A stretch of 32,212 nt of DNA from Bacillota bacterium (lineage in GTDB: Bacteria > Armatimonadota > HRBIN16). Within the stretch, counting starts at the first letter, position 1. Each line of letters opens with the position of its first letter. Shown in pieces: positions 23,339-32,153 of this stretch. The stretch spans positions 1-32,212 of the forward strand of contig JAIMBJ010000034.1 in assembly GCA_023511455.1 (NCBI GenBank). The letters run 5' to 3'. Position numbers and translations under genes: made by a program. The notes under the pieces were generated by a model. It did not search any database, had not been told where the DNA came from, and was given only the letters and a program-made list of their open reading frames with translations.

Positions 23339-23676
23339 TTCAGCATCGTATCGCCGATGGGGCGTTTGCGCACGATGACGAACCCCAGAGCATGGGAATC
23401 GGACGGCTTGGGCTGTCCCTGAATAATTGCCCGCACAATGGCATCCAGCTGCTTCACGCGCTGTTCGGTCTCTTCCTGCCGCGCCTGCAGTTCCTTCACC
23501 ACTGCCTCCAGATAAGCCTGGCGCATCTCCAGTTCGCGCGCTTTGCGAAGCAACTGGCGCATTTGCTCATAAAGCCGCTTCACTTCCACAGGCTCTATGG
23601 CTTCCAGCACCTGCTGCCGCAGGTTCCCATCTTCCAGCAGCAACGCGATAATGGTTTGTGCATCTATCCTTTCCAT
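23335..23676 (-). CDS. Coiled-coil protein of unknown function (113 aa)
   Basis: The product has a short leader (MERIDAQTIIALLLEDGNLR) followed by a long amphipathic helix, residues about 28-88 (VKRLYEQMRQLLRKARELEM and LQARQEETEQRVKQLDAIVR), likely a coiled coil, and a short C-terminal tail. Its stop overlaps the methyltransferase start, so the two are probably made together. It resembles the coiled-coil N-terminal parts of some PD-(D/E)XK proteins but has no nuclease domain. No function is assigned. Confidence 0.7.
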   Translation of the reverse strand: MERIDAQTIIALLLEDGNLRQQVLEAIEPVEVKRLYEQMRQLLRKARELEMRQAYLEAVVKELQARQEETEQRVKQLDAIVRAIIQGQPKPSDSHALGFVIVRKRPIGDTMLN

Positions 23677-23916
23677 CGCCCCGGTTCACCTGACTGGTTT
23701 CTATTCTCATCTCATTTTACCGTATGCGCGCAGGAAGCGCAAAGGGGATGAGCGCAGGTGCAGCGTTCTCCAACCGCGAGTCCCCTCGATTTCCGATGAG
23801 TCAATGGTATGACGCACCAGCACTTACTCGCACCGTCCAGGATTAGCCAGATACGGGTTGGTTTCGACAAACAACCCTCTGCCGGTGGGTCCTCCCGCTG
23901 GGCTGTGCTAAGAGGT
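23677..23916. other. 240-bp intergenic region
   Basis: No gene is supported here, and no clear terminator was found for the GH2 gene that ends at 23917. The left part carries a promoter for the coiled-coil/methyltransferase pair. Confidence 0.5.
23714..23742 (-). promoter_or_regulatory. Promoter for the coiled-coil/methyltransferase pair
   Basis: On the minus strand TTGCGC (23742-23737), a 17-bp spacer and TAAAAT (23719-23714) form a sigma-70 type promoter about 38 nt before the ATG at 23676. Confidence 0.5.
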
Positions 23917-26190
23917 TTATCTCCCGCCAGCAATGCCAACGTCAATGTATTGCCCTCCGACCGTCTGCCGACAATGCACGGCAATCACGTTTTCGCCGGG
24001 CTTGAGCGCGTTCTTCAGCGCATCCGTCAGCAGGTGTTCCACATAACCGGTGACAAAGCCTTTGAAACTTGCCACCCGTGTACCGTTGATGTAGACCTCC
24101 GCGTCCTCGTCGTGATGGATGACCAGCGCCAGGTATCGGAAGTTGACCTCTTTCAGATGGAAACGCCGCCGCAGCCAGATGTCGCTGGTGTCCCACACGG
24201 TGCGCACCACCGCACCCGGTGTACCCGACGTGCCAAAACCGCCTTCACCCTCCTGCCAGTGGCTATCGTCGAAGTCGGGCAGGAACCAGCCGGTGGCTGG
24301 CGCGCGGGTGGTGTAGCGCCAACGCTGTCCCGCCTGCTGGGAGGTGGGCAGTAGCGTCTGCCACTGAATGTCCAGCACGCGCGGCGGCTGTGTCTCGTAC
24401 GCAGCGGGGCGCTGGTTAATCGCTTTAAGCCACGCGGGGTCATACTTGGGCTGGCGGTTGTAGTAGTAAACGCCGTTCTGCTCCTGCTCGATATCGTACA
24501 GCTGGGTGTAGCAGAAGCCGAACATGTTCGGGTTATCGAGCAGCGTATCGGTCAGCGCTTTGTAGCGCCTCAGGAACTCCTGCAGGTCGGTCTCACCATA
24601 GCCCCAACCGCCCTCACTCAGACGCTGGGTACGGATGCGTATCCCCCCGTATTCGCTCACGAAGTAGGGTTGTCCGCGATAGGCGCTGCGCGGGTCAGCA
24701 GGCACGTTATTCCAGGCGCGCGTGCCCAGCTGTTTGAAGGGTTCGTAGCGTTGCGCAAAGACCCCCGGCTCCTGCGTGTAATCGTGGCAGTCATACACAT
24801 CCGTTTCGGGCACGAAGTGCACGTAGCCACTGGCATCCAGCCAAGGACGTGTTGGATCCATCGTTTGCGTGGTGGCAAGCAGTATCTGCGCGAAAGCGGA
24901 GCCTCTGCTGCTATCGGTTTCGTTGAGCGGGCACCAGCCAATGATACTGGGATGGTTACGGTCGCGCTCAATCACCTCTCGCCACTCGTTGACTGCATAC
25001 GTCACCGCCTCGTAGTCGTTCACGTTCAGCCCCCATGAGGGATACTCGCCCCATACCAGGTAGCCCAGCTTGTCCGCCCAGTACAGGAAGCGTGGTTCAA
25101 ACACCTTCTGGTGCAGGCGCGCGCCGTTGAACCCGGCAGCCATCGCCAGCTCAATATCCTTGCGCAACGCCTCATCGGAGGGGGCGGTGTAGATGCCGTC
25201 GGGATAGTAGCCCTGATCCAGCACCAGTCGCTGGAAGACCGGCTTTCCGTTGATGAGGAATCGGTTGCCCTCGATGGTGATCTTGCGCAGCCCGAAATAA
25301 CTCTTCACCGTGTCCAGCACCCTTCCCCCGCGCTCCACGGTAATGGTCAGGTCGTACAGGAACGGCTTTCCGGGGTGCCAGAGTTTGACGGTAGACAGTT
25401 TTAGCACACCGAGGGTATTGCGCCAGTTCGCAGGTACTATCTCCTCCCCCACCAGTTTACCGCCTGCGTACGCTCGCAGGCGCACCTTCGTGCCTTTCTG
25501 TGTACCGTCAATCCAGCCCTGAAAGAGAACGCGCCCTCCATCGGGGTCGGGTGTCAACGCGAAGCTTTTCAGATAGCTATCGCCAGTTGCTTCCAGCCAC
25601 ACGGTTTGCCAGATGCCGGTGGTGCGGGTGTAAACGCAACCGTAAGAGTGTCGCTCGTGGCTTTGCTTGCCCGTCGCCTGCTTGCCGGAGCGAGTCTCGT
25701 CGATCACGTGCACCACCAGTTCGTTGTCGCCTTTGCGCACCTTGCGGGTGACCTCGAAGCGGAAGGGCGTGTAACCGCCGCGATGTTCGCCCAGAAACTC
25801 GCCGTTCAGCCACACGCGCGCGTGCCAGTCCACTGCTCCGAAGTGCAGGAACAGCCGCTTCCCTTTCATGCGGGCAGGCACGCGGAAATGCCGGCGGTAC
25901 CACACGTGGGTCATGAAATCGGTGTTACCAATACCGGAGAGTTTGCTCTCCGGAGCGAACGGCACCAGGATTCGTTTCGAAAAGCTCTTGCCCGTGGTCC
26001 AGCCCTCCTGCTCGCCGATGCCACGTTCATCGATCTCGAACTCCCATTCGCCGTTCAGGTTGAGCCACAGCTCGCGCTGAAAATCGGGGCGAGGGTGTTC
26101 AGGGCGAGGGATTGTCGATTCAGCCTGTGTCTTTCCCATCACACCACCCATTAGAAAGAGTAGGAATAGAACAAGTAGGCGCAAGTTCAT
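23917..26190 (-). CDS. Secreted glycoside hydrolase family 2 enzyme
   Basis: The 757-residue protein opens with a signal peptide (residues 1-23, MNLRLLVLFLLFLMGGVMGK onwards). A jelly-roll sugar-binding domain (about 35-205), an Ig-like domain (about 205-310), a TIM barrel (about 312-600) and a C-terminal jelly-roll (about 625-757, with DDSHWQEGEGGFG and HHDEDAEVYING) follow. The GH2 catalytic pair is visible: acid/base Glu424 in PLNETDSS and nucleophile Glu513 in FVSEYGGIR. The 89-residue spacing fits beta-galactosidase, beta-glucuronidase or beta-mannosidase types; the substrate is not decided. It lies 12 nt after the rhamnosidase gene, with GAGGAG upstream of the ATG. Confidence 0.92.
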   Translation of the reverse strand: MNLRLLVLFLLFLMGGVMGKTQAESTIPRPEHPRPDFQRELWLNLNGEWEFEIDERGIGEQEGWTTGKSFSKRILVPFAPESKLSGIGNTDFMTHVWYRRHFRVPARMKGKRLFLHFGAVDWHARVWLNGEFLGEHRGGYTPFRFEVTRKVRKGDNELVVHVIDETRSGKQATGKQSHERHSYGCVYTRTTGIWQTVWLEATGDSYLKSFALTPDPDGGRVLFQGWIDGTQKGTKVRLRAYAGGKLVGEEIVPANWRNTLGVLKLSTVKLWHPGKPFLYDLTITVERGGRVLDTVKSYFGLRKITIEGNRFLINGKPVFQRLVLDQGYYPDGIYTAPSDEALRKDIELAMAAGFNGARLHQKVFEPRFLYWADKLGYLVWGEYPSWGLNVNDYEAVTYAVNEWREVIERDRNHPSIIGWCPLNETDSSRGSAFAQILLATTQTMDPTRPWLDASGYVHFVPETDVYDCHDYTQEPGVFAQRYEPFKQLGTRAWNNVPADPRSAYRGQPYFVSEYGGIRIRTQRLSEGGWGYGETDLQEFLRRYKALTDTLLDNPNMFGFCYTQLYDIEQEQNGVYYYNRQPKYDPAWLKAINQRPAAYETQPPRVLDIQWQTLLPTSQQAGQRWRYTTRAPATGWFLPDFDDSHWQEGEGGFGTSGTPGAVVRTVWDTSDIWLRRRFHLKEVNFRYLALVIHHDEDAEVYINGTRVASFKGFVTGYVEHLLTDALKNALKPGENVIAVHCRQTVGGQYIDVGIAGGR

Positions 26191-26202
26191 CGTCCTTGCT
26201 CC

Positions 26203-28827
26203 TCAGGGAGTTATCCTCAAGCACTCCAGCCGATACCTCCCCGAAGCCACCTCCAGCACCACGTAATCTCCCTGTCTGCCGACCACCTCAATCTCCGGTA
26301 CGCTTTCCAGCGGCTGACCGCTCTCGGTCACGGCAGCGGCGTCGGCAGCTGGGAGGTACACGGTGGCGGTGGTGTTGGGCGGAACGGTGATGTCCCACAG
26401 CAACTGCTCCCCTTCCCTGCACCAATGACTGGTAATCAAGCCATGCATCGAGCGGTAGGTGGCTCGCGCCCAGCGCAGCCCGGGAAGCAACTGGGGTTTG
26501 AACACGATGCGTTTGAAACCAACACCCTGCTCTGAAGGGAGAATGCCCGCCACCCCGTAGAAGAACCACGCATCGAACCCGCCCTGCATGGGATGGTTGG
26601 CAGAGCGCGGTCCTTCCTGCTGGTCGATCTCGGGCTCGCTCCAGCACTCCCAGAGTGTAGTCGCTCCCAGCGAAAACAGGTGTCCGATACTGGGATAATC
26701 CAGCTGGTGTAAAATCTTCATCGCCACATCGCCGTGCCCGTACTCGCTCAATGCCCAATAGAGGTGTCGACTACCCATGATGCCTGTGGAGTGATGTCCG
26801 CCGTGTTTTTCCATTACATCGCGGGCAAGGCTATCGGCGATTGCCTGTTCGTGTCCTTCGGGAGCCAGTCCCCACGCCAGCGCCAGTGCGTCCGCCGCCT
26901 GACTGCCAAACGTGCGATTTGGCGCATCGTAGAACCGCTCGATGAACGCCTGCCGGATATTTCGGGCGAGCGCGCCAAACCACGCGGCATCTTCATCCTT
27001 GCCGAGAACGGTTGCTATCTTTTGCATCAGCGTCGCATCGAGATAGAAGACCGCGGTGGACGTGATAGGGATGGGTGTGTTGCCGGGCACCGAGCCAGGC
27101 GCGCACCAGTCTCCCAGCCCTGTGGAAACGATGTGACCTTCGGAGATACTCAGCAGGTGCTCCACCCACCGTTTCATGGTGGCGTAGTGGCGCTCCAGCA
27201 CGCGGGTATCGCCGTAATAGAGATACAGGTAGCAGGGGATTTGCACCACCGCCGTACCCCAGTCGGGTGACGCCTCGCCGATTTTGCGTTTGCCCGGTGC
27301 CACAAAAGTGGGCAGCCCCTTTTCGGTCAGCGAAGTCTCGATGTCTTCTAAATACTTCGTCCAGAACGGCGCCATCTCAAAGTTGTAGATGGTCATCTCC
27401 GCGGAGACGTGCGCGTCGCCCAGCCAACCGCACCGCTCGCGGTGGGGGCAGTCGGTGGGAACGCTGTGCAGGTTGCTGATTTCCGTCCAGAGGGCTGTCC
27501 GGTGGATGCGGTTGAGCATCTCATCCGAGCATTCGAACGTGCCAGCGGGAGGCACGGCGGTATGCACGACCACCGCTTCCAGCATATCCAGAGTGGGAGT
27601 GCCCGGATATCCGGTCATCTCGACGTAGCGGAAGCCGTGATAGGTGAAACGTGGTTCCCAAACTTCGACACCGACGCCTTTGCATGTGTAGCAGTCGGTC
27701 TGCACCACCGTGGTGGCGAACACCCCCGTGCTTTCCGGGTTCAGAGTGCCGTCGGGGTGTAACTCCTCCGCGAAGCGCAGGGTGATAGCGGTCCCCGCAG
27801 GTGCGCTAACTCTCAACCTTATCCAGCCCGCGAAGTTTTGCCCCATATCATAAATCCACACTCCCGGCTGCGGGCTGCTGAGGGCCACTGGCGGAAATGT
27901 GCGGGTGCGCTTGATGGGGGGCATCAGCTGGCTTTGCAGGCTCTGCGTGGGAGCAGGCACCACGCGTACCGATTGCCACCGCGAATCGTCCAGCCCCGGC
28001 TCGTTCCAGCCGGGTATCTCGCGCCGTGCGTCGTACTCCTCGCCCGCATATACGTTATTCTTTAGCACGGGACCGGGCGTTGTCTTCCACGACTCGTCGG
28101 TGCACACGGTTTCCGTATGCCCATCGGCGTACTCCAGCACCAGCTGCATCAGCAGCACTGGCTCCCCGTAAGACATTCCGCCCCAAACGATTGCCTGATG
28201 GAACCAGCCATTGCCCAGCATCACGCCGACGCAGTTGATGCCCTCACGTAGCGCGTCGGTCACATCATGCACCACGTAAAACGCCCGTCGTTCGTAATCG
28301 GTCTGGGCGGGGTCAAGCACCTGTTCGCCGATGCGTTTGCCGTTCAAGTACAGCTCGTAGTATCCCAGACCACAAATCAACGCACGCGCCCGTTGCAACC
28401 CCGACCACACGGCGAACTCTTTGCGGAACAGCGGTGCCGGCTCGGCAATCGGGGCGCGAATCCACTTTGCCTGCCACCCATCGGGTGCCAGTATCCCCAT
28501 CTCCCACCAGGTAACCTCACTCCAGTCGGAGGGCTGGCCGTATCTGTCCCACACCTGCACCTTCCAGTAGCATCGCTGCAGCGAGCGCAACGGTTTGCCC
28601 CCATAAACCACGTGGCAGGTGCGTTCGGAGTCGACCTTGCCGGTGTCCCACAGGTCAGCCCGGTCTTGCGCCAGCAGTTCGGGTGTGCTGGCGACCAGAA
28701 TACGGTAGGCGGTCTGTCGCTGCCCGCGCTCATCGCTCCACAACGTCCAGCTCAGCCGCGGGTCGGGAACGTCCACTCCCAGCGGGCGCGCCAGATACTC
28801 ACAACGCAGGTCTATGGCAGTTGTCAT
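26203..28827 (-). CDS. Alpha-L-rhamnosidase, glycoside hydrolase family 78
   Basis: The 874-residue enzyme releases terminal alpha-L-rhamnose by inversion. The N-terminal domains (about 1-330, RCEYLARPLGVDVPDPRLSW, later AQTDYERRAFYVVHDVTDAL) are the Bac_rhamnosid_N type. A concanavalin-like domain (about 335-430), an alpha6/alpha6 barrel (about 435-770) and a C-terminal beta domain follow. The active-site set is complete: D459, E464, W468 and D471 in DCPHRERCGWLGD, and the probable base Glu727 in TLWECW. There is no signal peptide, so it is likely cytoplasmic, unlike its GH2 neighbour. No clear Shine-Dalgarno precedes the ATG. Confidence 0.94.
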   Translation of the reverse strand: MTTAIDLRCEYLARPLGVDVPDPRLSWTLWSDERGQRQTAYRILVASTPELLAQDRADLWDTGKVDSERTCHVVYGGKPLRSLQRCYWKVQVWDRYGQPSDWSEVTWWEMGILAPDGWQAKWIRAPIAEPAPLFRKEFAVWSGLQRARALICGLGYYELYLNGKRIGEQVLDPAQTDYERRAFYVVHDVTDALREGINCVGVMLGNGWFHQAIVWGGMSYGEPVLLMQLVLEYADGHTETVCTDESWKTTPGPVLKNNVYAGEEYDARREIPGWNEPGLDDSRWQSVRVVPAPTQSLQSQLMPPIKRTRTFPPVALSSPQPGVWIYDMGQNFAGWIRLRVSAPAGTAITLRFAEELHPDGTLNPESTGVFATTVVQTDCYTCKGVGVEVWEPRFTYHGFRYVEMTGYPGTPTLDMLEAVVVHTAVPPAGTFECSDEMLNRIHRTALWTEISNLHSVPTDCPHRERCGWLGDAHVSAEMTIYNFEMAPFWTKYLEDIETSLTEKGLPTFVAPGKRKIGEASPDWGTAVVQIPCYLYLYYGDTRVLERHYATMKRWVEHLLSISEGHIVSTGLGDWCAPGSVPGNTPIPITSTAVFYLDATLMQKIATVLGKDEDAAWFGALARNIRQAFIERFYDAPNRTFGSQAADALALAWGLAPEGHEQAIADSLARDVMEKHGGHHSTGIMGSRHLYWALSEYGHGDVAMKILHQLDYPSIGHLFSLGATTLWECWSEPEIDQQEGPRSANHPMQGGFDAWFFYGVAGILPSEQGVGFKRIVFKPQLLPGLRWARATYRSMHGLITSHWCREGEQLLWDITVPPNTTATVYLPAADAAAVTESGQPLESVPEIEVVGRQGDYVVLEVASGRYRLECLRITP

Positions 28828-28883
28828 AGTGCCATATTGTTTCGCTCGAGGGGGCTATCAGTCCTGCACCGGGAGAGCGACCC

Positions 28884-29408
28884 TTATCGGTGTGAAGGCT
28901 CCATCTTCACGTGCCCATCCGCATAGAGACGCAGGGTCATCTCCGGGAACCGGTGCCAGCTATCCGAGACCACCTTGGCCTCCGAAGCGGGCGTGGTTCG
29001 GATGTACACCGCCCAGTCGGGGAAGTTGGGGTCGTACGCGCCAATGTTGCGGAAGTAATCGATGCCGTAGTCCACATCGCCGAGATAAAAGTAACTGGTG
29101 CCCGGCGATACCCAGTACTGCCCGGGCGGTGCGTTGCCCTCAAAGTGGTCCAATCGGCACAAGAAAACGCCTCGATGTGATACATATCCCGGCATGAGTG
29201 AGAGCAGACGCAGTGGATACTGGTCATCGTAGTCTGTGACGTACATCTGGATTGCCATGCCAATCTGCCGCAGGTGGCTGGCACACTCGGTTTCGTAGCT
29301 GCGCTTGCGTGCGGTGCTGAACACCGGCAGCAGCAACGCCGCCAGCAGCCAGATGATGCCGATGACAATCAGCATCTCCGGCAAGGAAAAGCCTCTTCGC
29401 CTACGCAT
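28884..29408 (-). CDS. Prepilin-type protein with H-X-DG like C-terminus
   Basis: The 174-residue protein begins MRRRRG|FSLPEMLIVIGII: a basic leader, a prepilin peptidase site after Gly6, Phe1 and Glu5 of the mature chain, then a 20-residue hydrophobic helix. The C-terminus LYADGHVKMEPS resembles the DG-ending pilin-like proteins abundant in Planctomycetes and Armatimonadota. It could be a type IV pilin or a type II secretion pseudopilin. It overlaps the upstream O-antigen-ligase family gene by 8 nt. Confidence 0.88.
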   Translation of the reverse strand: MRRRRGFSLPEMLIVIGIIWLLAALLLPVFSTARKRSYETECASHLRQIGMAIQMYVTDYDDQYPLRLLSLMPGYVSHRGVFLCRLDHFEGNAPPGQYWVSPGTSYFYLGDVDYGIDYFRNIGAYDPNFPDWAVYIRTTPASEAKVVSDSWHRFPEMTLRLYADGHVKMEPSHR

Positions 29409-30603
29409 GGTGTGTTAACTCCTCCCGAAGAATCGATCCCCACACGGCGGAGAGCAGTAACGTCTCCACTGCCTCCTCCACCCTGCCAAAGACCGATTGA
29501 AACATGCCCAGTATCGCGATGCTCAGCAGCGCGCCTCCCAAGCCCCATCGGTAAACCGGCGTCAGCAACCGCAATCGCTGAAAGAACCCCGCCACCAGCA
29601 TGATGGCGAAGACACCTCCCCACACGCCCCGCTCGCACAGCCACAACAAAAGTTGATTCTCGGGTGCGCCATACCACGTGCTGACCGCATAACCACGCCA
29701 GGTGGACGTGTAGCGCAGCCGCACGTTATCCGTTCCCACGCCCCATAGCCAGTTCTCACGGAACAACTTCCAGCCCATGCGCCAGATTTCCACTCGTGCC
29801 TGCGCAGTGGTATCACCCAGCGGACTGCTCTCCAGCCGCAGCAGATACATACCCCCCAGCAGTATCCACAAAGCCACTCCCAGAGCAACAGCCAATCCCT
29901 TCCATCGCGACAATGCCCAAAGGCTGGCAGGCAAAACCACACTCGCCGCCAGCCATGCCGACCGCGAGTAGGTCAACCACAGCGCGACGCTCATCAGCAT
30001 CGCCATCGTCAGAACAGCGATGCCCACCTTATGATAGCGCAAACGCCACCAGAGTGCAACGCCCATCGGCAGGGCAATGAGCATCAGCGTATACACATGC
30101 ACCGGCGTGCCGAACGTCCCCCCGGCGCGGGCGAGGCGGTAGGTGTGAAACAGGTTCTGTCCCTGCCAGTAGTACGTGAGCGTATACACCGCCTGTCCGA
30201 ACGCCAGCACGGCGACGACGCCCATCAGCTGGTCGAGACGCAAAAGCCTTGCGCAGGCTAACCCGACAGCGATGAACAACAGCACCATCGAGCATCGCAT
30301 ATAGCCTGCTCCAGTGTAACCACGTTCCAGCGGGTCGAAAAGGTAGCCGCTCGCCAGCACAGGAAGTAGCAACCACAGCAGGCTTGCCCAACGCTCGCGT
30401 GCAGCCTCCCTTCCGAAACTGCCCCATGCCACCACAAAAGCTATTGCGGCTGCCAGCAGGGCACTCAGCGGTGGCAAATCTCTCCATATCCACCTGATTA
30501 ACGCGCTTGCCGAGATGTTCTCCCAAAACGTGTTGGGCAGTACGAAACCGACGGTCAGCCACAGTACGAACAACACACGCAAGACCGCCCATCTGTTCAC
30601 CAT
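29401..30603 (-). CDS. O-antigen ligase / Wzy-C family membrane protein
   Basis: This 400-residue integral membrane protein has about 10-12 hydrophobic helices and a large outer loop around residues 255-320. Family features are LTYSRSAWLAAS (an Arg in the loop after a helix), WRMGWKLFRENWLWGVGTDN, and PENQLLLWLCERGVWGG. In WaaL and PglL proteins the last motif usually carries His-Asn; here it is Glu-Asn, so ligase chemistry is uncertain. Members join or polymerise lipid-linked glycans on the outer face of the inner membrane, some onto pilins. Overlap with a prepilin gene supports the pilin idea without proving it. Confidence 0.85.
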   Translation of the reverse strand: MVNRWAVLRVLFVLWLTVGFVLPNTFWENISASALIRWIWRDLPPLSALLAAAIAFVVAWGSFGREAARERWASLLWLLLPVLASGYLFDPLERGYTGAGYMRCSMVLLFIAVGLACARLLRLDQLMGVVAVLAFGQAVYTLTYYWQGQNLFHTYRLARAGGTFGTPVHVYTLMLIALPMGVALWWRLRYHKVGIAVLTMAMLMSVALWLTYSRSAWLAASVVLPASLWALSRWKGLAVALGVALWILLGGMYLLRLESSPLGDTTAQARVEIWRMGWKLFRENWLWGVGTDNVRLRYTSTWRGYAVSTWYGAPENQLLLWLCERGVWGGVFAIMLVAGFFQRLRLLTPVYRWGLGGALLSIAILGMFQSVFGRVEEAVETLLLSAVWGSILREELTHHA

Positions 30604-30604
30604 G

Positions 30605-31714
30605 CTATGCCCTTCGCTCCGCTCGACTTACCCGCCAGTACCAGTACACGCCGATGGCAACCAGCACAACCGGAGGAAGAAAGCGCCATACGCCTGCGTC
30701 AAGCGAGGGTTCTTGTCCGGGTAGCCGTTCAGGTCGATCAGGGGATACCTTAGCCAACTCCTGTATCTCCTGCAATGGGGGCAGGCGACGTTCTGGGAGA
30801 GGATAGATAACGCCAGCATCGCCCAACCTTACATCCTTGACAGGTATACCAGGGCGAAGCCACTCTGGCGGTATTTTGTTTGACGGTCGCACCTCCAGCA
30901 GAGAAAGCTTCTGTACATTGTTTCGCAGCCCTCCGGTCACCTCAATCTCCTGCGGCAACCACAGATCCTGATAGCGCTTCCAGCGTTTTACCTGAAGGAG
31001 GAGCACAGTACCGTCAGACCTTTCCAAACGCACCGACGTTAATGCATGCCCTTTGCCTGCATCCAGAGTGAATTCAGCTGGCGATGTCGTCGAATACGGA
31101 TTCAGCGGCGAATCAGGAGGATCGAACTTTCCGTAAAGGGTTACGTATGAACCATTTTTGCTCTCGGAAACCAGGCGTATGTCAGAGAGCCAGCGTGTTG
31201 GGGCGAACCCTGTGATCGCAAGCGCAATCACAGGTTCATGTAATATCCACATCGCGTAAGGTATGGCTGTTAAACCCTGCTCGTGTTGGAGCACGCCAGT
31301 AGGATATAGAGCCGCCCGGTAGGGAACCACGATGTTCTCCGCACCGATTACCGGCAGTTCCCCTGTAAACATGTACCCTTCACTAAAACCCTTTACAATC
31401 CACCGAGCCCTTTGACGAAATCCGTAAGCCAGCCGGGCATACATCCGTCGGATACCCGGTTCTACAGCGCGACGTTCGCTGGGGGGATGGGAATCTAAAG
31501 CACGCTTCACGTCTTGTTCGAGGCGTTGGATAGCACTGGGGTCGGCAGGCACATCCCTCGTCCAAAGCCAGACAGTCTCTATTTCCTGCACTGAACGCTC
31601 TCTCTTAGTGAGCGCGTGTTTTAGATGATGCATGCTGGTTTGGGCGCGTGGTGCGTCCTCCAAGACGACGTATATCCCCAACAAGATGGTAATAACAGGT
31701 ATGCTCTTTCCCAT
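30605..31714 (-). CDS. Exported protein with C-terminal membrane anchor, unknown function
   Basis: The 369-residue protein has a signal-peptide-like N-terminus (MGKSIPVITILLGIYVVLED, cleavage perhaps after Ala24) and one C-terminal membrane helix (about 345-362, FLPPVVLVAIGVYWYW) followed by a basic tail (RVSRAERRA). This topology exposes a 320-residue outer domain: helical at first (about 28-95), then beta-rich with TRWLSDIRLVSESKNGSYVT and DLWLPQEIEVTGG. The beta part recalls LolA-like carrier folds, but this is only an impression. It is 1 nt upstream of the ligase-family gene. An AGGAGGG lies 16 nt before the ATG, unusually far. Confidence 0.7.
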   Translation of the reverse strand: MGKSIPVITILLGIYVVLEDAPRAQTSMHHLKHALTKRERSVQEIETVWLWTRDVPADPSAIQRLEQDVKRALDSHPPSERRAVEPGIRRMYARLAYGFRQRARWIVKGFSEGYMFTGELPVIGAENIVVPYRAALYPTGVLQHEQGLTAIPYAMWILHEPVIALAITGFAPTRWLSDIRLVSESKNGSYVTLYGKFDPPDSPLNPYSTTSPAEFTLDAGKGHALTSVRLERSDGTVLLLQVKRWKRYQDLWLPQEIEVTGGLRNNVQKLSLLEVRPSNKIPPEWLRPGIPVKDVRLGDAGVIYPLPERRLPPLQEIQELAKVSPDRPERLPGQEPSLDAGVWRFLPPVVLVAIGVYWYWRVSRAERRA

Positions 31715-31784
31715 TGATGTCGTGCGCCACCCCTCCTACTATATGCAGTTGACCGTGTGCTCGCACTGCCGAATATCAATCAGC

Positions 31785-32153
31785 TCAGACCCCCATCCCC
31801 AAGGGGTTCCAGATTACCCCACAGTTCGCAGAGGTGCAGGGAGGAGACCCCACGCACTGGGATTGATAAATATATGGGACGTCCTTAGTATAGAACTCCC
31901 GGCAACATATCATCTGGCTGGTCTGTCTGCATCCACCCTCCCGCGCAACAATTTTGCTGCAGTAGCCTGAACACCGTTGACCGCTTGGGCTACAGTGGGA
32001 CTCTATTCTGAGCAGACGCTCATATTGATGACAGTAACCTATCTCTACACTAGTTGTGCTTCTGGCTTCAGCAACTGGTGTGAAAATGCCAATAAGATTC
32101 CCCCCTATCCACACCGCCACCGCCACCAGAAACGGGAACACATGCTGTCGCAT
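31785..32153 (-). CDS. Secreted cysteine-rich small protein
   Basis: The ATG at 32153 follows GGGAGG at 9 nt and gives a clean signal peptide (MRQHVFPFLVAVAVWIGGNL, cleavage near VAEA|RS). The mature part of about 90 residues holds ten Cys, including one CC pair, in an even spread. Disulphide bonding in the periplasm or outside is therefore likely. The tail is NCGVIWNPLGMGV. No family is recognised. It is the first visible gene of the leftward operon, 70 nt before the membrane-anchored protein. A TAGAAT -10 candidate lies at 32191-32186; its -35 would fall at or beyond the window edge. Confidence 0.75.
   Translation of the reverse strand: MRQHVFPFLVAVAVWIGGNLIGIFTPVAEARSTTSVEIGYCHQYERLLRIESHCSPSGQRCSGYCSKIVAREGGCRQTSQMICCREFYTKDVPYIYQSQCVGSPPCTSANCGVIWNPLGMGV

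Noticed and set aside
23712-23984. 90-codon minus-strand frame between the GH2 and coiled-coil genes
   Set aside because: It overlaps the GH2 3' end in another frame, shows no recognisable domain and has no ribosome site.
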